Position numbers and translations under genes: made by a program. A DNA stretch of 64,000 bases from Eutypella sp. D-1 (taxonomy: Eukaryota; Ascomycota; Sordariomycetes; Xylariales; Diatrypaceae): NCBI GenBank assembly GCA_023313575.1, contig JAJTTP010000006.1, positions 1,302,001 through 1,366,000 of the forward strand, written 5' to 3'. The notes beneath the pieces are model-generated. The model searched no databases. It saw nothing but the letters and a program-made list of their open reading frames with translations, and was not told where the DNA came from. Positions 14,281 through 26,997 of the stretch are shown here, in pieces (within the stretch, counting starts at the first letter, position 1; each line of letters opens with the position of its first letter).

Positions 14281-15669
14281 GAATTTATAGCATTGGTATA
14301 GCAATGGTATCGCAATAGCAATTGCTTGTCAACTTACAGGAACAGCAACCTAATAATCACAGTTTCGAATGTTAGCCTTTTCTTTTCTCTCTAGGCATAA
14401 GATGAACCATAAAATTATATATGTATATATATCATGTTAGGGTTATAGGGTTATAGGGTCGGAATCATACAAATCTCAAGAAAACGAATGAAGCAATTCT
14501 TAAAGAAGCAGACGCGATCGCCGCTGATCGCCTTGTCTGATTCCCCATCTCTGAGAACGCCCTCTCCACAGCCCTTTGCTTATACTTGATGTAGAAACCA
14601 AAAAAGCTAAACGGTATGCGATTAAATTTGGCGTTCCCGTGACAATAGGGATGGATGATGAGGCAGCTCTAGAGCTCGGTGGTGCTGGCAAATTAAACTT
14701 AAGGGTAGGTCAGGTACAAAACTCAGTAATGCACGCGATAAATATCATTATAATAAAAGGGGGGGATCGGGGATTCGGACGCTTCGGGTCAGGTCAGAAT
14801 GAGACGACGTAAGACGTAATATGGAAGAAGATATGGACTCTGGACTCTCAGAGTACCAGTTTACATCGATAATGTGGTAGTTACGAATATTTGAATAGAG
14901 ATGGCGGTTACTCCCGGTTGGTGTTATTGTAGATGTGCCCGAGGTCAGTGCATGTATTTAAATAGTAATCCCATTAAGCAGAGCAGGCGCCAGTGACACT
15001 GGAAGTCGGGTTCGGCATACAACTTCCAAGGTAGCTACGTAAACACCCTGATGCTTTAAGCTTGTAGACCCGACATGACCGTTTTTCCGTAAAGGGAAAT
15101 TTGTTGATGAGCAAATGATTTAAGCAAGCCGCCAATTAACGGGTAGTTATTACCAAAACAGTCCTAGTTCTGGTCGGGAAATCCACATCTAAGCATGACA
15201 GCTTGAATAGGAGGTGATAGAAACTCCACTTTGGACCGTCTAGCCTACACGATGGAACAACAATAGAACAATAGAGTACTCTGAAATCAGCCACACAACT
15301 ATCAGCCACATTCCTAGGTAGCTATTCTCTCGAGCCACATGTTCAGCTGTACGTACTTCGTACTCAAGTACTTCGTATCCATACACAGGTGGAGTTGACC
15401 TTCCAAGGCTGGAACTTTGGAAGCTCTGGGTACCTAAGTCGGCCTCCATAATATCCCGTACCGCTAAGAGGCTCGCGTGGCAGTTCAGGTCTATCTAGCA
15501 AGTAACCTTGGAACGTTATCGTGCAGGTGGTCAATTAACTTCAAGGACTCAACTCCCCCGACGAGGTGTCCACAATCCCCAAAACTTACAACTTTCGCAT
15601 ACCAATACAACAAACCCCCCCTCCCCCGGAGCCCTTTAATACTTCGAGCATCCCGTTTCACCAGGCGAA
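14281..15669. other. intergenic, no gene seen
   Basis: This is the upstream region of the PhoD-like gene and of the p24 gene. Short frames at 14500-14812 on both strands have no family features. A CCTAGGTAG motif lies near 15314. Confidence 0.5.
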
Positions 15670-16562
15670 ATGAAAGCGACGCTACTGTCGATCGGACTTC
15701 TGTCCTGGGTCGTATCTCTGGCCTCAGCAACTGCCCTGACATACAAACTTTCTGCCAACGAAAAGGCCTGCTTCTACGCTACCTCCGAGAAGAAGGGTTC
15801 CAAGGTCGCCTTTTACTTTGCTGTAGGTCGCCTCGCCTACTCCTGTGAGATACTGTTACATGGAACTTACCAATTGACTTTACCCTTCCTCCACAGGTGC
15901 AATCAGGCGGCTCCTTTGATATAAACTACGATGTCACCGGTCCAGGGAATAAGGTCATTCTGGACGGGGAAAAAGAACGCCAGGGCGACTTTGTCTTCAC
16001 GGCTAACGAGGTCGGCGACTACAAATTTTGTTTCGACAACGAAATGAGCACGTACTCGGAGAAGTTTGTCGACTTTGAGATTGCGGTTAGTAGTAGCTCG
16101 TCGTTCTTTGTCTAGAGTCCCTGGACAAGCAAGGCTTTAGGGGAAAAAAACAAGCATCGACATTCGTATCTGCTCTCCGGTTTACTAATATCTTATGTGC
16201 GATGGACAGGTCGAAGACGAACAGAAGACCCAACTCCCCTCGAAGCAAGGGACGGCCCCGGAGCAGACGACGAAACTCGAAGAATCCATCTACAAGGTGT
16301 CGGGCCAGCTGTCCACCATCACGAGAAACCAGAAGTATTTCCGCACGAGAGAGAACCGAAACTTCAGCACCGTCCGAAGCACCGAGGGCAGGATCGTCAA
16401 CTTCAGTCTCATCCAGTGCGCCATGGTGATCTGCATGGGTGCCCTGCAGGTTTTCGTCGTCCGCTTCTTCTTCCAGGTCAGTACACCAACACGATATCGC
16501 GTGTATCTCAAATCTCTCTTGCTAATAGTCATTTACAGGGTGCCCGCAAAGGTTACGTATGA
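15670..16562 (+). CDS. p24 (emp24/gp25L) family cargo receptor
   Basis: Four exons, 15670-15822, 15897-16085, 16210-16476 and 16539-16562, all phase 0, give 210 residues. The parts are in family order. They are an N-terminal signal peptide ending near SLASA, a GOLD domain (about 22-115) with the Cys pair in KACFYA and YKFCFDN, and a lumenal coiled coil (TTKLEESIYKVSGQLSTITR). A transmembrane helix (VICMGALQVFVVRFFF) and a short tail starting FFQ with basic residues follow. p24 proteins form heteromers cycling between ER and Golgi in COPI/COPII vesicles and select GPI-anchored and other cargo. The FF motif fits COPII binding. The exact subfamily (Erp-type rather than Emp24 or Erv25) is uncertain. 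Confidence 0.93.
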
Positions 16563-17500
16563 ACGATCTGTTCCATCAGGTGTCGGTATGGTCAGGAGGC
16601 GTATACTACAGGCCTGAATTTGGCGTACGGACGTTCGCATTGGAAGTACATGGTGTATCATAAGGACTTCAAAAAAAAAAAAAGACGAAGATAACGGATG
16701 AAAAGATGAGCTTTTTGACTGCTTCTATGTTGAAGTATGACGAGTATTGAATATTCCCGATGCATTCTGGCAATGACTTCAGTTCTAGCTGCTTTGGGCA
16801 CAACAGGTAGTACTTTAGTGCTCTCTGCCTAGGTAGGCTGGAGCTTTTGGAAGTTTCAAAACGTATATAAATAGCGACTAGGAACCTGGAATTATGCTAC
16901 TAATTAATGAGACCAAGTAGTCAAACTCGGCACATGGTGCGCCATGCAAAGACGCTGTGAAGAATTAATTAGACATGTTTTGGGTTGCTCATCTTCTCTC
17001 ATCTTTTGACGGACATGCGGACATCAACAAACTGGCATACTGATTGATAGTTGCATAATCTTGTACTTACATACAGAGGCGCATAATATGTAGGCTAGAG
17101 TACATAAGCATGCGTGGCGCATCACCTTCTAAAGCAGCGGTCCAGCCACATCTTTTCGTCCTGGTCCACTTTTATAGTTATTAACGGGGGATATGAGCAT
17201 TGAGAAGTTCATTCTAGCTACCTGGGTACTTAGAAGAATCTACTCTAAAGCTCCAGATTATTTAATATTTGAATCCTCCTCCATACATCAACTTTCACGC
17301 AACATACAATCATCACGGTAAACGACAGCGACAGCGAGATCTAAAGCCAAAGCGAAACCAAGAACTACAGTGCTCGTATTTTGGGAATACATACATACGC
17401 CATCCATCTTGTTTCGCTACATGGTCGTGTATCATTCGCATATCACTCGACTCTAAGTCACCTCAGTCACCTCGCGTTTCAACTGCAAGGAGACATAGAC
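16563..17500. other. intergenic, no gene seen
   Basis: About 940 bp between two plus-strand genes. It holds an A-run at about 16671-16682, a GCCTAGGTAGG motif near 16828, and the presumed Prp45 promoter. Confidence 0.5.
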
Positions 17501-19474
17501 ATGGCATCAATCGCCGCCTCCCTGTCGCAAGCCCTGCCTAAACCGAAATACACAGGCGAGGATGAAGAGATTCCAGCTCATGCCCAACAGCGTGGCCCCC
17601 GTATTGTCGGCGCTGGCCAGATAGACGAGTCACAGATTGTACTACGAAGAATTGGCCCACCCCCGTACGGGCAGCGATCAGGATGGCGACCGCGAAGCCA
17701 GGAGGATTTCGGCGATGGAGGCGCGTTTCCCGAGATCCCCGTCGCCCAATACCCCCTCGAGATGGGAAAGAAGGGCAACACGTCCAACGCGTTGGCCATT
17801 CAAGTAGACGCGGAGGGCAAGGTCAAATACGACGCGATCGCGAAGCAGGGACATGCTGAGGGAAGGATCGTGCAGAGTTCCTTTAAGGACTTGATCCCGC
17901 TCCGACAACGTGCTGATGCCGGCGAGATCGACCTTTCGCGACCCGATGCCGAGAAGGTGGCCGAGACGACCGAGAAGACGAAGAATGCGCTCGCGGCCCT
18001 CGTCAGCGGTGCCGTGGCAGCGCAGAAACCGAAGAACGTCAACATCTCTGAGCGCAAGACCACATTCGTTCGATATCAGCCTGCAAATCAGATGGGAGAT
18101 AATTCACAGAAGCAGGACAGGATCATGAAGATTGTGGAGCGCCAGCGGGATCCCATGGAGCCGTACGTAACCTCATACCGTCTCCTTGCATCGTTCAGCC
18201 TCTATCCTTTTGATATCATACTACCTTCGAAGACGACAATGCTAATTCAAGAGTGACAGGCCTAAATTCAAACACAAGAAGATTCCACGGGGTCCACCCA
18301 GCCCTCCGCCTCCGATATTAAGATCGCCGCCACGAAAGTTGACCGCAGAAGATCAAGAGATGTGGAAGATACCCCCTCCCGTTTCGAACTGGAAGGTGAG
18401 AACACCCCACTCCGGTGTACAATGTCTCCGTTTCGTGCATGACTGACTTGAGATTGTGGTCTAGAACCCCAAAGGTTTCACCGTTCCCCTCGACAAGCGG
18501 TTGGCAGCAGACGGAAGAGGTCTACAGGATGTTGCCATCAACGACAAATTTGCACAGTTCTCCGAGGCCCTGTTCATGGCCGACCGACATGCCCGCGAGG
18601 AAGTCCGGCAGCGCGCCCAAATGCAGCAGAGGCTTGCCGAAAAAGAGAAGGCCCAGAAGGAGGACCACTTGCGAATGCTGGCCCAGCAAGCTCGCGAGGA
18701 ACGGGCCGCGGGCCCGAGACGGCGTCGGAGCTCGGCGAGTTCGCGAGACTCCAGATCACGTTCTCGCAGCTACTCTGATTCCGGCTCGGACAGCGAGGAC
18801 TCGGAGGTCCGAGAACGAGAGAAGGCCCGGCAGGAGAGGCGGCGCGAGGAGGAGCGCAAGCTGCGTCAATCGCGCATGGGCGCCGAGAGGCGGGTGCAGG
18901 TCATGGCGCGCGAGCAGAACCGGGACATCTCGGAGAAGATCGCGCTGGGGCTGGCGAAGCCGACGCAGCAGGCCGAGAGCATGTACGACTCGCGCCTGTT
19001 CAACCAGACCAGCGGCTTCGACAGCGGCATCAACGAGGACAACCCCTACGACAAGCCGCTCTTCGCCGCCCAGGACGCCATCAGCAGCATCTACCGCCCC
19101 CGCCAGAACGTGGAGGACGACGACGACGAGGCCGGCGACCGCGAGATGGCCAAGATCCAGAAGGCTAGCCGCTTCGGCGAGGCCCTCGGCAAGGGCACGT
19201 TCAAGGGCACCGAGGATGCCGAGGTCAGTAGAATCAGCCCCGCCTCCCGCCCCACCATGTGGTCACTACTTCGTTCCCTTTTACTAATTTGTTGGTTGTC
19301 ATGCAGGCGCGCGAGGGTCCGGTTCAGTTCGAGAAGGATGCCGGGAACGACCCATTCAATGTGGACAAGTTCTTGTCCGAGGTAGACCAGAGCTCGTCGT
19401 CGAAGAGGGGGTATGGCCTGCAGGAAGATGACTCGCGGCAGTCGAAGCGCGCCAGGGTAGACGAGGACGATTAG
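17501..19474 (+). CDS. prp45: pre-mRNA-processing protein Prp45 (SNW1/SKIP)
   Basis: Four exons, 17501-18162, 18260-18395, 18465-19223 and 19307-19474, give 574 residues. The SNW domain is unmistakable: the name-giving SNWK is followed across intron 2 by NPKGFTVPLDKR. An upstream Pro-rich block (GPPSPPPP) and PPYGQR...FGDGGAFPEI are also conserved in the family. The C-terminal half is charged and helical with an Arg/Ser stretch (RRRRSSASSRDSRSRSRS) and an acidic end. Prp45 joins the NineTeen-associated part of the spliceosome and stays through catalytic activation; in animals the homologue SKIP also acts in transcription. It is nuclear. The start at 17501 is the ATG that begins the conserved N-terminal ALPKPKY region. 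Confidence 0.96.
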
Positions 19475-20431
19475 GGATAAGACGGGGGTGCTCTACAGGG
19501 GCTCTCTCCCTACGGTATTACGCCCGCTATGGAATGGGGAGTGAAGCAGATATCAACCCGGTTCTTTGTGAAGATAGCATAACGCCTCGCCCTCGCCCCA
19601 AACTAACTGCGGCATGAAGAATTAGCCAGTTACCATAATGAAAAGGGATCTTTTTAATAGTATACATCGGGACTACGAAAAACGAAATTGAGCCATGGCG
19701 GCGCTCGTTCCCGTATGCCTTCACGGTCCACGGTTGTTACCTACGGTATAGCGTGCGTGAGCTAAAGACGACAGTGGCGCTGTTCTATATGCATGCTGAT
19801 TCCCTTGTGAGAAATGTGGTAATATAAGTTAGGCAAAGCCGGGTATTCATTTAGTTACACAGTTTCCAGTGCGAAAATTACTCCTTAAATCAAGTGTTCA
19901 TCCTCGGCTGTCCAGCCCCCCTCGTGAATTCCGCCCGTGTTCGTTGCCGAGAGCTACGCGGGAACTCCGGACCGTTCCGTCTCGTCATCTATTGCAGCAC
20001 GCCACATCTCGGGCGCGCGCTTCGGGTCACTGGACTGTGCCTACACCGAAACACCATTCCCGGCCGGGGGAACCACCGAACCCCAACCCAAGACTCTGGC
20101 TAGACATGTCTCGTAAATCGTGAAACATACATCAGATGATTAGATACATCAAGCTGGCTAGTCGACACATTATCAATAAAACATCAAATCTCATGCGCAC
20201 ATACACCCTACTTCGTCAGCTTGACCTTGCTTAGACTAAACCCATCCGGCCCCCCCCCCCCTCCCCACCTCTCTCCCCCTTTAGAAAGTAGCTAACCCGG
20301 AAGCTCGACCGGCGTCTGGGGCGCCGGTCGCACATAACATCCCTCGGCGCTGAGCTCATAGTGCACTATTAGAACGCCGCCGTGAATTATCATGAGGCAC
20401 AGGTTAGCCAAACAGGTTCCTTAAATATTAC
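19475..20431. other. intergenic with poly-C tract
   Basis: Convergent 3' flanks of the Prp45 gene and the small membrane-protein gene. A run of 12 C lies at about 20250-20261, followed by pyrimidine-rich DNA. No gene is seen. Confidence 0.5.
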
Positions 20432-21043
20432 TTATCTATGCACGGAGGGCGGATTGAGGAGAGAAAAGGGGCTCGGCCTACCGGTCGGTATTCCCGGCAG
20501 CTCCTCCACTTTCACCCCGGAACCCGAGGAGGGTGTCCTCCGCCGGTACCAACGGACTGACCATGTAAGCACACCCATGATAAGCAGAGATCCTAGCACG
20601 GCGCCGAGAACGACGGCCGCTATGGCGCCGGAGCTGAAGCCGGAACCGGTAGGACCACTCGGCGGGTTGGTGGGCGTTATGGGGTTGTCGAGTCGGCTAT
20701 CTGTGACTGAGGCCGTTGGTTTGTCTGTCGGTGGACTGTTCGTGCTCGTGGGCGCGGACGTAGACGGTATTGGTGAGTTTGCCGATGGTCGCTTGTCTGA
20801 ACGAAACTCGCTCTGGGGTACGCTGCGCATAGACTCGAATGCAGTACAACCCAAGCTCTCAACTACGGTCGTCGTCGCTTCCACAACAACAAAACACGCA
20901 GCTGAAGAAGAGTCCATAGCAACCAGCAGCGCACTCGAGAGATGTTCTATACTTTCGCCGCCTGCTTCGTTGAGAACGTCAGTCGCTAGGGAAGAGGTGC
21001 TTGCCACGCCGTCTACCTCCCGGGGAGAGAAGATAAGACACAT
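20432..21043 (-). CDS. small Ser/Thr/Pro-rich single-pass membrane protein, unknown
   Basis: A frame of about 200 codons. It has a Ser/Thr/Pro-rich stalk (for example PIPSTSAPTSTNSPP), then a transmembrane helix (AIAAVVLGAVLGSLLIMGVLTW) and a basic stop-transfer (RWYRRR). A short cytosolic tail ends at the stop at 20432. This Mid2/Wsc-like layout is common in fungal cell-surface proteins, but no named domain is present. The start is uncertain. The frame is open upstream to about 21154 without another in-frame ATG, and a hydrophobic stretch (NVLTLLMCLIF) around the proposed Met suggests that the true signal peptide starts earlier or in another exon. Confidence 0.5.
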   Translation of the reverse strand: MCLIFSPREVDGVASTSSLATDVLNEAGGESIEHLSSALLVAMDSSSAACFVVVEATTTVVESLGCTAFESMRSVPQSEFRSDKRPSANSPIPSTSAPTSTNSPPTDKPTASVTDSRLDNPITPTNPPSGPTGSGFSSGAIAAVVLGAVLGSLLIMGVLTWSVRWYRRRTPSSGSGVKVEELPGIPTGRPSPFSLLNPPSVHR

Positions 21044-24000
21044 TAATAAAGTCAACACATTAGCCACAAGAGGGGAACCCTCATTTTTTTTAAACGTACT
21101 ATCGTTGTCTGAATACACGGCGGTGGCCGTGTTGATACTCCTGCTTGACCGCACAGCACGGTATTGACTGATCCAAGGGGGAGAAACTCAATGAGGATGA
21201 GTATCTGGCTGTGCGCTGTTACCCAACTAATGAGACTATTCCAATAGCTGTAGAAACGCGAGTGTCCAGAGATGCCAGGATGCGTACGTCTGAAGCCTTA
21301 GAAGAAGTTTCTGCCTCGGTACTAATTTCCTCAATACCATCTGCAGGCGAAGATGAGAACATGCTGGATTACTGCCTGCATCACGAGGCCGCCCCAGAGG
21401 CGCCCTCGTTATACAAACCATAGGCCTACAATTATAGAACATCGCACTGCCTATGTCTAATTCAGAACGTGCCTTAAGAATAGCGTCGCGGGGGAGAGAG
21501 GTACCACAGGGTCTTTTTAAGAAAGGACCACACAAATCACAGCATTCAACGGGCGGGCACACATGTACGATGGTTCACGTCTGAAACCGGTGTGCAGTCC
21601 CCTCGAGATAAGAGATACGACGTCCTGGTCCTTTCTGCCCCCTACAGGGAGCGCGTCTGACGATACGCGCGTTTCAAGTTCCATGGGTCGCCTGAGGACG
21701 AGGCCTTTGGCCGAGGTTGACGTCGTAGTCGCGACACCTCAGAGCCCTTCCCAGCTACGGGCTTTGCTGACGATGAGGCTGTGTATCAGTAGTAGCCTTA
21801 GGTAGGGGTCTTATCAAAGGAGAGCCTTCCCTTCGTCGTAGGGCTGCAGCATGATCTTGACAAATCACGTGCCCAACGTGTCGAGATCAGGTGAAGAGCG
21901 GCGCCGACCGATGCTAAAATACCTAGAGTGTTCCTGTCTGTCGATCCGGCAGGCCGTGTAACGATAGATCTGTGGAACGAGCTGTTACCCCGGACTGCAC
22001 ATACCGATTCGGCACGCGGGATTGTGGCTTTTGTGTCCGGGTGTACCTGGCGGCACGTTACATATGGTTGGACGTTCTTGTTCGACAGCTTCGACGTGAC
22101 TTCTGGGAACCATAGCGACTACTCGTACATAGATATATCATGGCCACCAAGGAAATTATGACTGCAAATGATAAGCCGAAAAGACGGCTCAATGAGTCTT
22201 TGTGGTGTCGTGCTATCCACAGATGAGAATGGATATGTATCCGTACATAGCAGCAGCACGCTATACAGTAAACCCAACATCCGCCTTGGCTCTAGTTAGT
22301 CAATGGATTTCATACTGGATTGATTTATTCTGCATGTCTATAAACGTTGGCCCAAGCTTTGAGATAGTCAGTGTCAATGCGATCAACGTCGAGAGAAGCT
22401 TTTCTGTCATAGTCCCATCCCCCTGTCAGCCGCTGAGCATCAGCACATAAAAGCCCTAAGATCTGGCCCTGAAACTCTGAATTTAAACTTCCTTGACTGA
22501 CCGGCTGCAGGGACTTTTGACTGGCTGACTACCCACCCCTGGATACTCGCAACCTTTATGTTCTCACGTTTATCGATAACTAAAGTGTAGATAATACACC
22601 TATGAATCTAGATGCATTTAAAGTAGGTAGGTTACCGTAGGTACATATTTGGACAACTCCGGTCCCGTTATTCCCGTCTTGCCGCTGCCACCGTCGTCTT
22701 GGCTTAATTGCCCCGCTATCCGATCTATCATCCTCGGTCGGTCGGCCCACAAGCTAAATACCTAGGTACATAAGCAACACCAGCCAGCCCTGCCCTGCTT
22801 ACTGCAACCGAACCGAACCATAGATCGTAGATAGGATAGCTCGCATGACTCGATACCACTTGTGGGAAGAGAAGACGCGACAGAATAAAAATGCCCAGGA
22901 CAAACGGCACGATGATCCGGGATGACAATAGGCGATTTCTGCAATGTGGCCTTGTAGCCTGGCAGCTTTGCGAAGGATCTCAAATCAAGCAGCCGAGTTA
23001 AAAAGGAATTCAAACTTACAAACAAATGGTTACCTCCCTGGGTAGATATATACATAACCTGATGTCATCCATGGATCCATGGGTTATCACATCATAATGT
23101 GTCCGTTCCGATCCAAAGCACTGTTTACTGTGTACAGGTATTTACCTAGGCACTATTTCCCTTACTATTTTTCTTCCCAGTGTACCATTTTCGAGAAATC
23201 GAAAAAAAAGAATGAAGAGATAAAGTTTCGGGCAATTGTCTCAAAGCACATGCCAAAGAATAAATACCCCCCAAAAAGTACCCATGCGCCTTTTTATACC
23301 AACACGCGCGCACTTTCTTCTTCGTCAGGAACATTCGGGCCTGTTTTTGTTTTCTTTATACGGACTTTTTAGTGGCATCACCGGGGGCCGGGCCACGCGT
23401 CAGCCATCCATCCCATTCCGTTGGTAGGTTTTTGGTAGTTTGGTAAGTTTGGTAAGTCGGCGACTAGCTACCCGGGGTTAACAAGTCATTGGTTAGTCTG
23501 TTCGATGGTTCAGGTACGGGTAGAGCTGCGTAGTAGTATAAGTACGTAGTAGTGGCGAGCGATAAGCGGCGGCCCCTGGTTTGCACGCCATAGCCCCTTC
23601 CTTGCTTCGTATCGAGGGATCGGACGGCACTTATACGTGTCAGCGTGTAGTGTGTAGTGTCAGAGTGTATGATGGTGTGTGTACCTAGGTAGGCAATCAA
23701 CTAACCTTGGAAGTTGTTGCCGCCGCCCAGTGTCGCAAATACGGTTTTATGTCTTTAGGCCCCCCAGATAGTCAATGATTGACTGGCTCGGGAGTTCGAG
23801 GTCTCAGTCCCGTCATGTCATATCTCGCCATACATAGTGCAGAAACTCTAAATCATAAAAACTCCTAGGTCGCCCGTTGCCTGGGATCTAGAACCCAAAC
23901 TCTCTCTTGAACATCAAATCTCCCTCGCTTCTTACATTTACAGCCGTTTTCTCATCAGGTAGTCGCTCGTTCACCTACCTATACTAACTGACTAACTACC

Positions 24001-24479
24001 ATCACTTCGTTCCCATCGAACCCACGTAGCAACGATAGACGGACAGGTCGGAGACCGCCGTTGTTATCAAAAGGTGTCATTCGCTATACCTTGAAACCTC
24101 CGAGTGCTCCAGAGTGCTCTGAAACGGGACGGGGATCTGAAGAGGTCTAGATCCCTCACTTGAGGGGTTCGAAAGGAGGGCCAATAGCACAGAACAGAAC
24201 TGCTCCGCATTTGGGAGTGTTTGTTCACTTGGAAATACGACCCTTGCCAGCGGAAGTCATAGAAATCCCGCTGTAGCCTAGAAGAGTGCGGGTTTCGGGG
24301 CGCAGCAGTCATCAATCTCGCTTGCGCAAGGTCTGACAGAGGGTCTGAACCTGCCAAAAAAGCAGCTAGCGCCTGGGTATCGAGCGACACCGCTGTATAG
24401 TTCGATCTTTTTATCGCCCATCTCTTGGTATAATAGCCGCTCTTTATACGGGGAATCACGAGGCGCCAAGCCAATCAGG
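21044..24479. other. long intergenic region
   Basis: 3.4 kb without a gene I can support; open frames are short and without motifs. It contains two perfect TACCTAGGTA palindromes (22759-22768, 23682-23691) and a half-site near 23145. Confidence 0.5.
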
Positions 24480-26159
24480 ATGGGTCGCGACGATGTGCAG
24501 TACTACGGCGGGCCGAACTCGAGCGCCTTCCAGGTTAGGGATGTCGACGGAGAAGTAGAAATGCTGTCTGGTCCGCCTCCTGGCTACTCCCCGCGTCCAA
24601 CACAACATCACCAACATCATCAACAGCAGCAGTATCAATACCAGGATCCGTATCAGGATCCATTTCAAGATCCGGAGCGGGACCAATACCACGAGCATTA
24701 TCAACAACAGCGACAGGCCCAGCAGCAGCAGCAACGGCAGTGGCCCGCGCCCGGAGAAAATATGGCGTACGCGCGCGAGGAACCGTGGTGGAAGCCAAAG
24801 TACTGGCGCAAGAGGACCTGGGCCATCGTGGTCCCCGTGATCATCATCGTCCTCATCATCGTCATCGTCGTCCCGGTTAAGGTCACCGAGTCCAACCGCT
24901 ACCCCAACTACACGAGACTCGACTATTCGCTCGCTGATACCTGTGAGTTCGACGTCCTTCCCCCCCTTAGAGGCTAGGGACTTGGCATTTGAAGGAAATA
25001 GGGGTGGAGGTTGGTTATGATGAAAAACCTGAGAGTTAGCTAACACCCTCCTTTCCTCGCCCGCTTAGACGAAGGAGATACATTCTTTGATAAGTTCGAT
25101 TATTTCACGGGATTTGACCCGGCCCAGGGTTTCGTGCACTACGTGCCGCGGGAACAGGCACAGCAGTTGGTATGTCCCCTAATACAGCGTACCTTCGTCG
25201 GGAGGATATGGGTGAGCGAAGAACAATCACGCGCTAACGCTGAAACTTTCAGAACCTCACATATTCGACGGCCGACAGGGCGGTGTTGAAGGTGGACACA
25301 AGCGTGGGGCCGGAGTCAGAGCCGAACGCGTCAACAGGGCGCTTCTCGGTGCGGCTGGAGTCCAAGGCGCAGTACGAGTCGGGGCTCTTCATATTCGACA
25401 TCCGACACACCCCGCACGGATGCGGTACGTGGCCGGCGCTCTGGCTCTCGGACGCGAACAACTGGCCCGACAACGGCGAGATCGACATCATGGAGGCGGT
25501 CAACCAAGCCGACGTCGGCAATCAGATGACACTCCACACGACCGACGGCTGCGAGATGGGCGGCGTGAAGCGACGCATGACCGGCCACTCGATAAGCCAC
25601 GACTGCTACAACGAGACAGACAGCAATGCCGGCTGCGGCGTTCAGAGCTCTAGCGACACCTTCGGCGCCGCCTACAACGACGCCGACGGCGGCTACATGG
25701 CCGTCGAGTGGCGTCCCGAAGGCATCCGCATGTGGGAGTTCCGCCGCGACGCCCTCCCGGCCGATATTCAGGCCAAGAAGCCCGACCCCAGTACCTGGGG
25801 CGAGGCCGCCTCCGACTTCCCTAACACCAAGTGCGACGTCGCCCAGCATTTCCGCAACCAGAGTCTCATTGCCAACATCGACCTCTGCGGCCAGTACGCT
25901 GGCGGCGTATACCCCAAGAGCGGATGTAAGTTTTCAATACCTAGCTCTGGTAAATTGAATGAGAAAACATGGAGTTGTGGCTTTGTCCAACCGTTGTCTC
26001 CATTCTATTTCACGCGGATGCATGCCAGGGCTGTGTAGCTAACTAGGTTCCCACCGTCCAGGCCCAAGCAACTGCACCGATTACGTTGCCAACAATCCGT
26101 CTGCCTTTACGGACGCCTTCTGGGAGTTCGGTCGGTTCGAGGTCTACAAAGCCGCTTGA
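24480..26159 (+). CDS. GH16 endo-beta-1,3(4)-glucanase, type II membrane-anchored
   Basis: Four exons, 24480-24942, 25069-25169, 25253-25925 and 26062-26159, give 444 residues. The N-terminal cytosolic part (about residues 1-115) is rich in Gln, His, Tyr and Asp. A hydrophobic anchor (AIVVPVIIIVLIIVIVVPV) follows a basic KPKYWRKR stretch, giving a type II orientation with the catalytic domain outside. The GH16 domain starts at FDKFDYFTGFDP. It carries GTWPALWLSD and the catalytic NGEIDIMEAVN (E-x-D-x-x-E), with nucleophile and acid/base Glu both present. The domain ends at FWEFGRFEVY. Family enzymes cut mixed or beta-1,3 glucans, so roles in wall remodelling or glucan breakdown are likely. 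The fungal GH16 proteins with this layout are mostly annotated endo-1,3(4)-beta-glucanases. Confidence 0.92.
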
Positions 26160-26997
26160 GTTCAGAGAAAGAGGCTATTCCGCATCCTTTGGCGCCGGCG
26201 GTCTATAATTGTTTCGATCGTCTTTTAGATCGCGGGTGTACATATGTTGGTGTGTGATGGGCAGGGGCTAGGTGGGTTTCGTGATGTTAGCATGGAGTAC
26301 GGGACGGTATAATATAATCTGCCGGGAACGAAGCACAGGGATGTTCCTGATGAATAGGGGTGAGGGTATATGTGATGATAATGTTATGCTTTTGGTCAGG
26401 TCAAGGTCAGGTCATGTCAAGGTTGCATTAGGCACAAAACGTATAAGGAGCCAAAATAACTGGTTGGCTTAAGACCGTTCTCGATCTTCTTCAGGAGTAC
26501 GCCTTTTGGGCGTTATGTTGTAACACCGGTAACGTTCCGCGTAGACTTATAGGAGGGCAATATCACCGTATGCTCAAGCATGCGTAGCACTGGAGCCTTG
26601 CCCACGACAGGATATCCTTTACGAGATTGTTCTAGAAAAAGCTCGTGTATTGATACATATAGACCTACGAGACCTTCCCATGTCGAATCCAAATTTATAG
26701 ATGGAGATGTGATGTCAATATACCTTCCTCTATGCCCCGGTCCTCCCCCTCTCTCTATACGCATCTTCTTTTCGAACCAGTACGCCGCGGTGCCATTCCA
26801 GGCGATGCAACACAAGTAGTGTAAAAATGATAAATCAGACAAAAAGGAAATCCCTTCTCCAAAACGCCGTGTCAAGCCGCTCAGTCGACAGCATGGAACG
26901 CTCGCAGCTCATATACACCTCACATGTTATACACACCGGGGGGCGGAGGGACGCCATATCACCCTCCAAACCCCTTTGTCCCCTCCCTTCTCCCCAC
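26160..26997. other. intergenic between convergent genes
   Basis: 3' flanks of the GH16 gene and of TIM22; no coding signal seen. Confidence 0.5.

Noticed and set aside
20382..21167. 261-codon plus-strand frame
   Set aside because: It lies opposite the membrane-protein frame. The minus frame has a stalk, a transmembrane helix and a stop-transfer, whereas the plus frame has no feature.
23781..23820. Possible tRNA B-box (GAGTTCGAGGTC)
   Set aside because: No matching A-box, acceptor stem or cloverleaf can be built around it.
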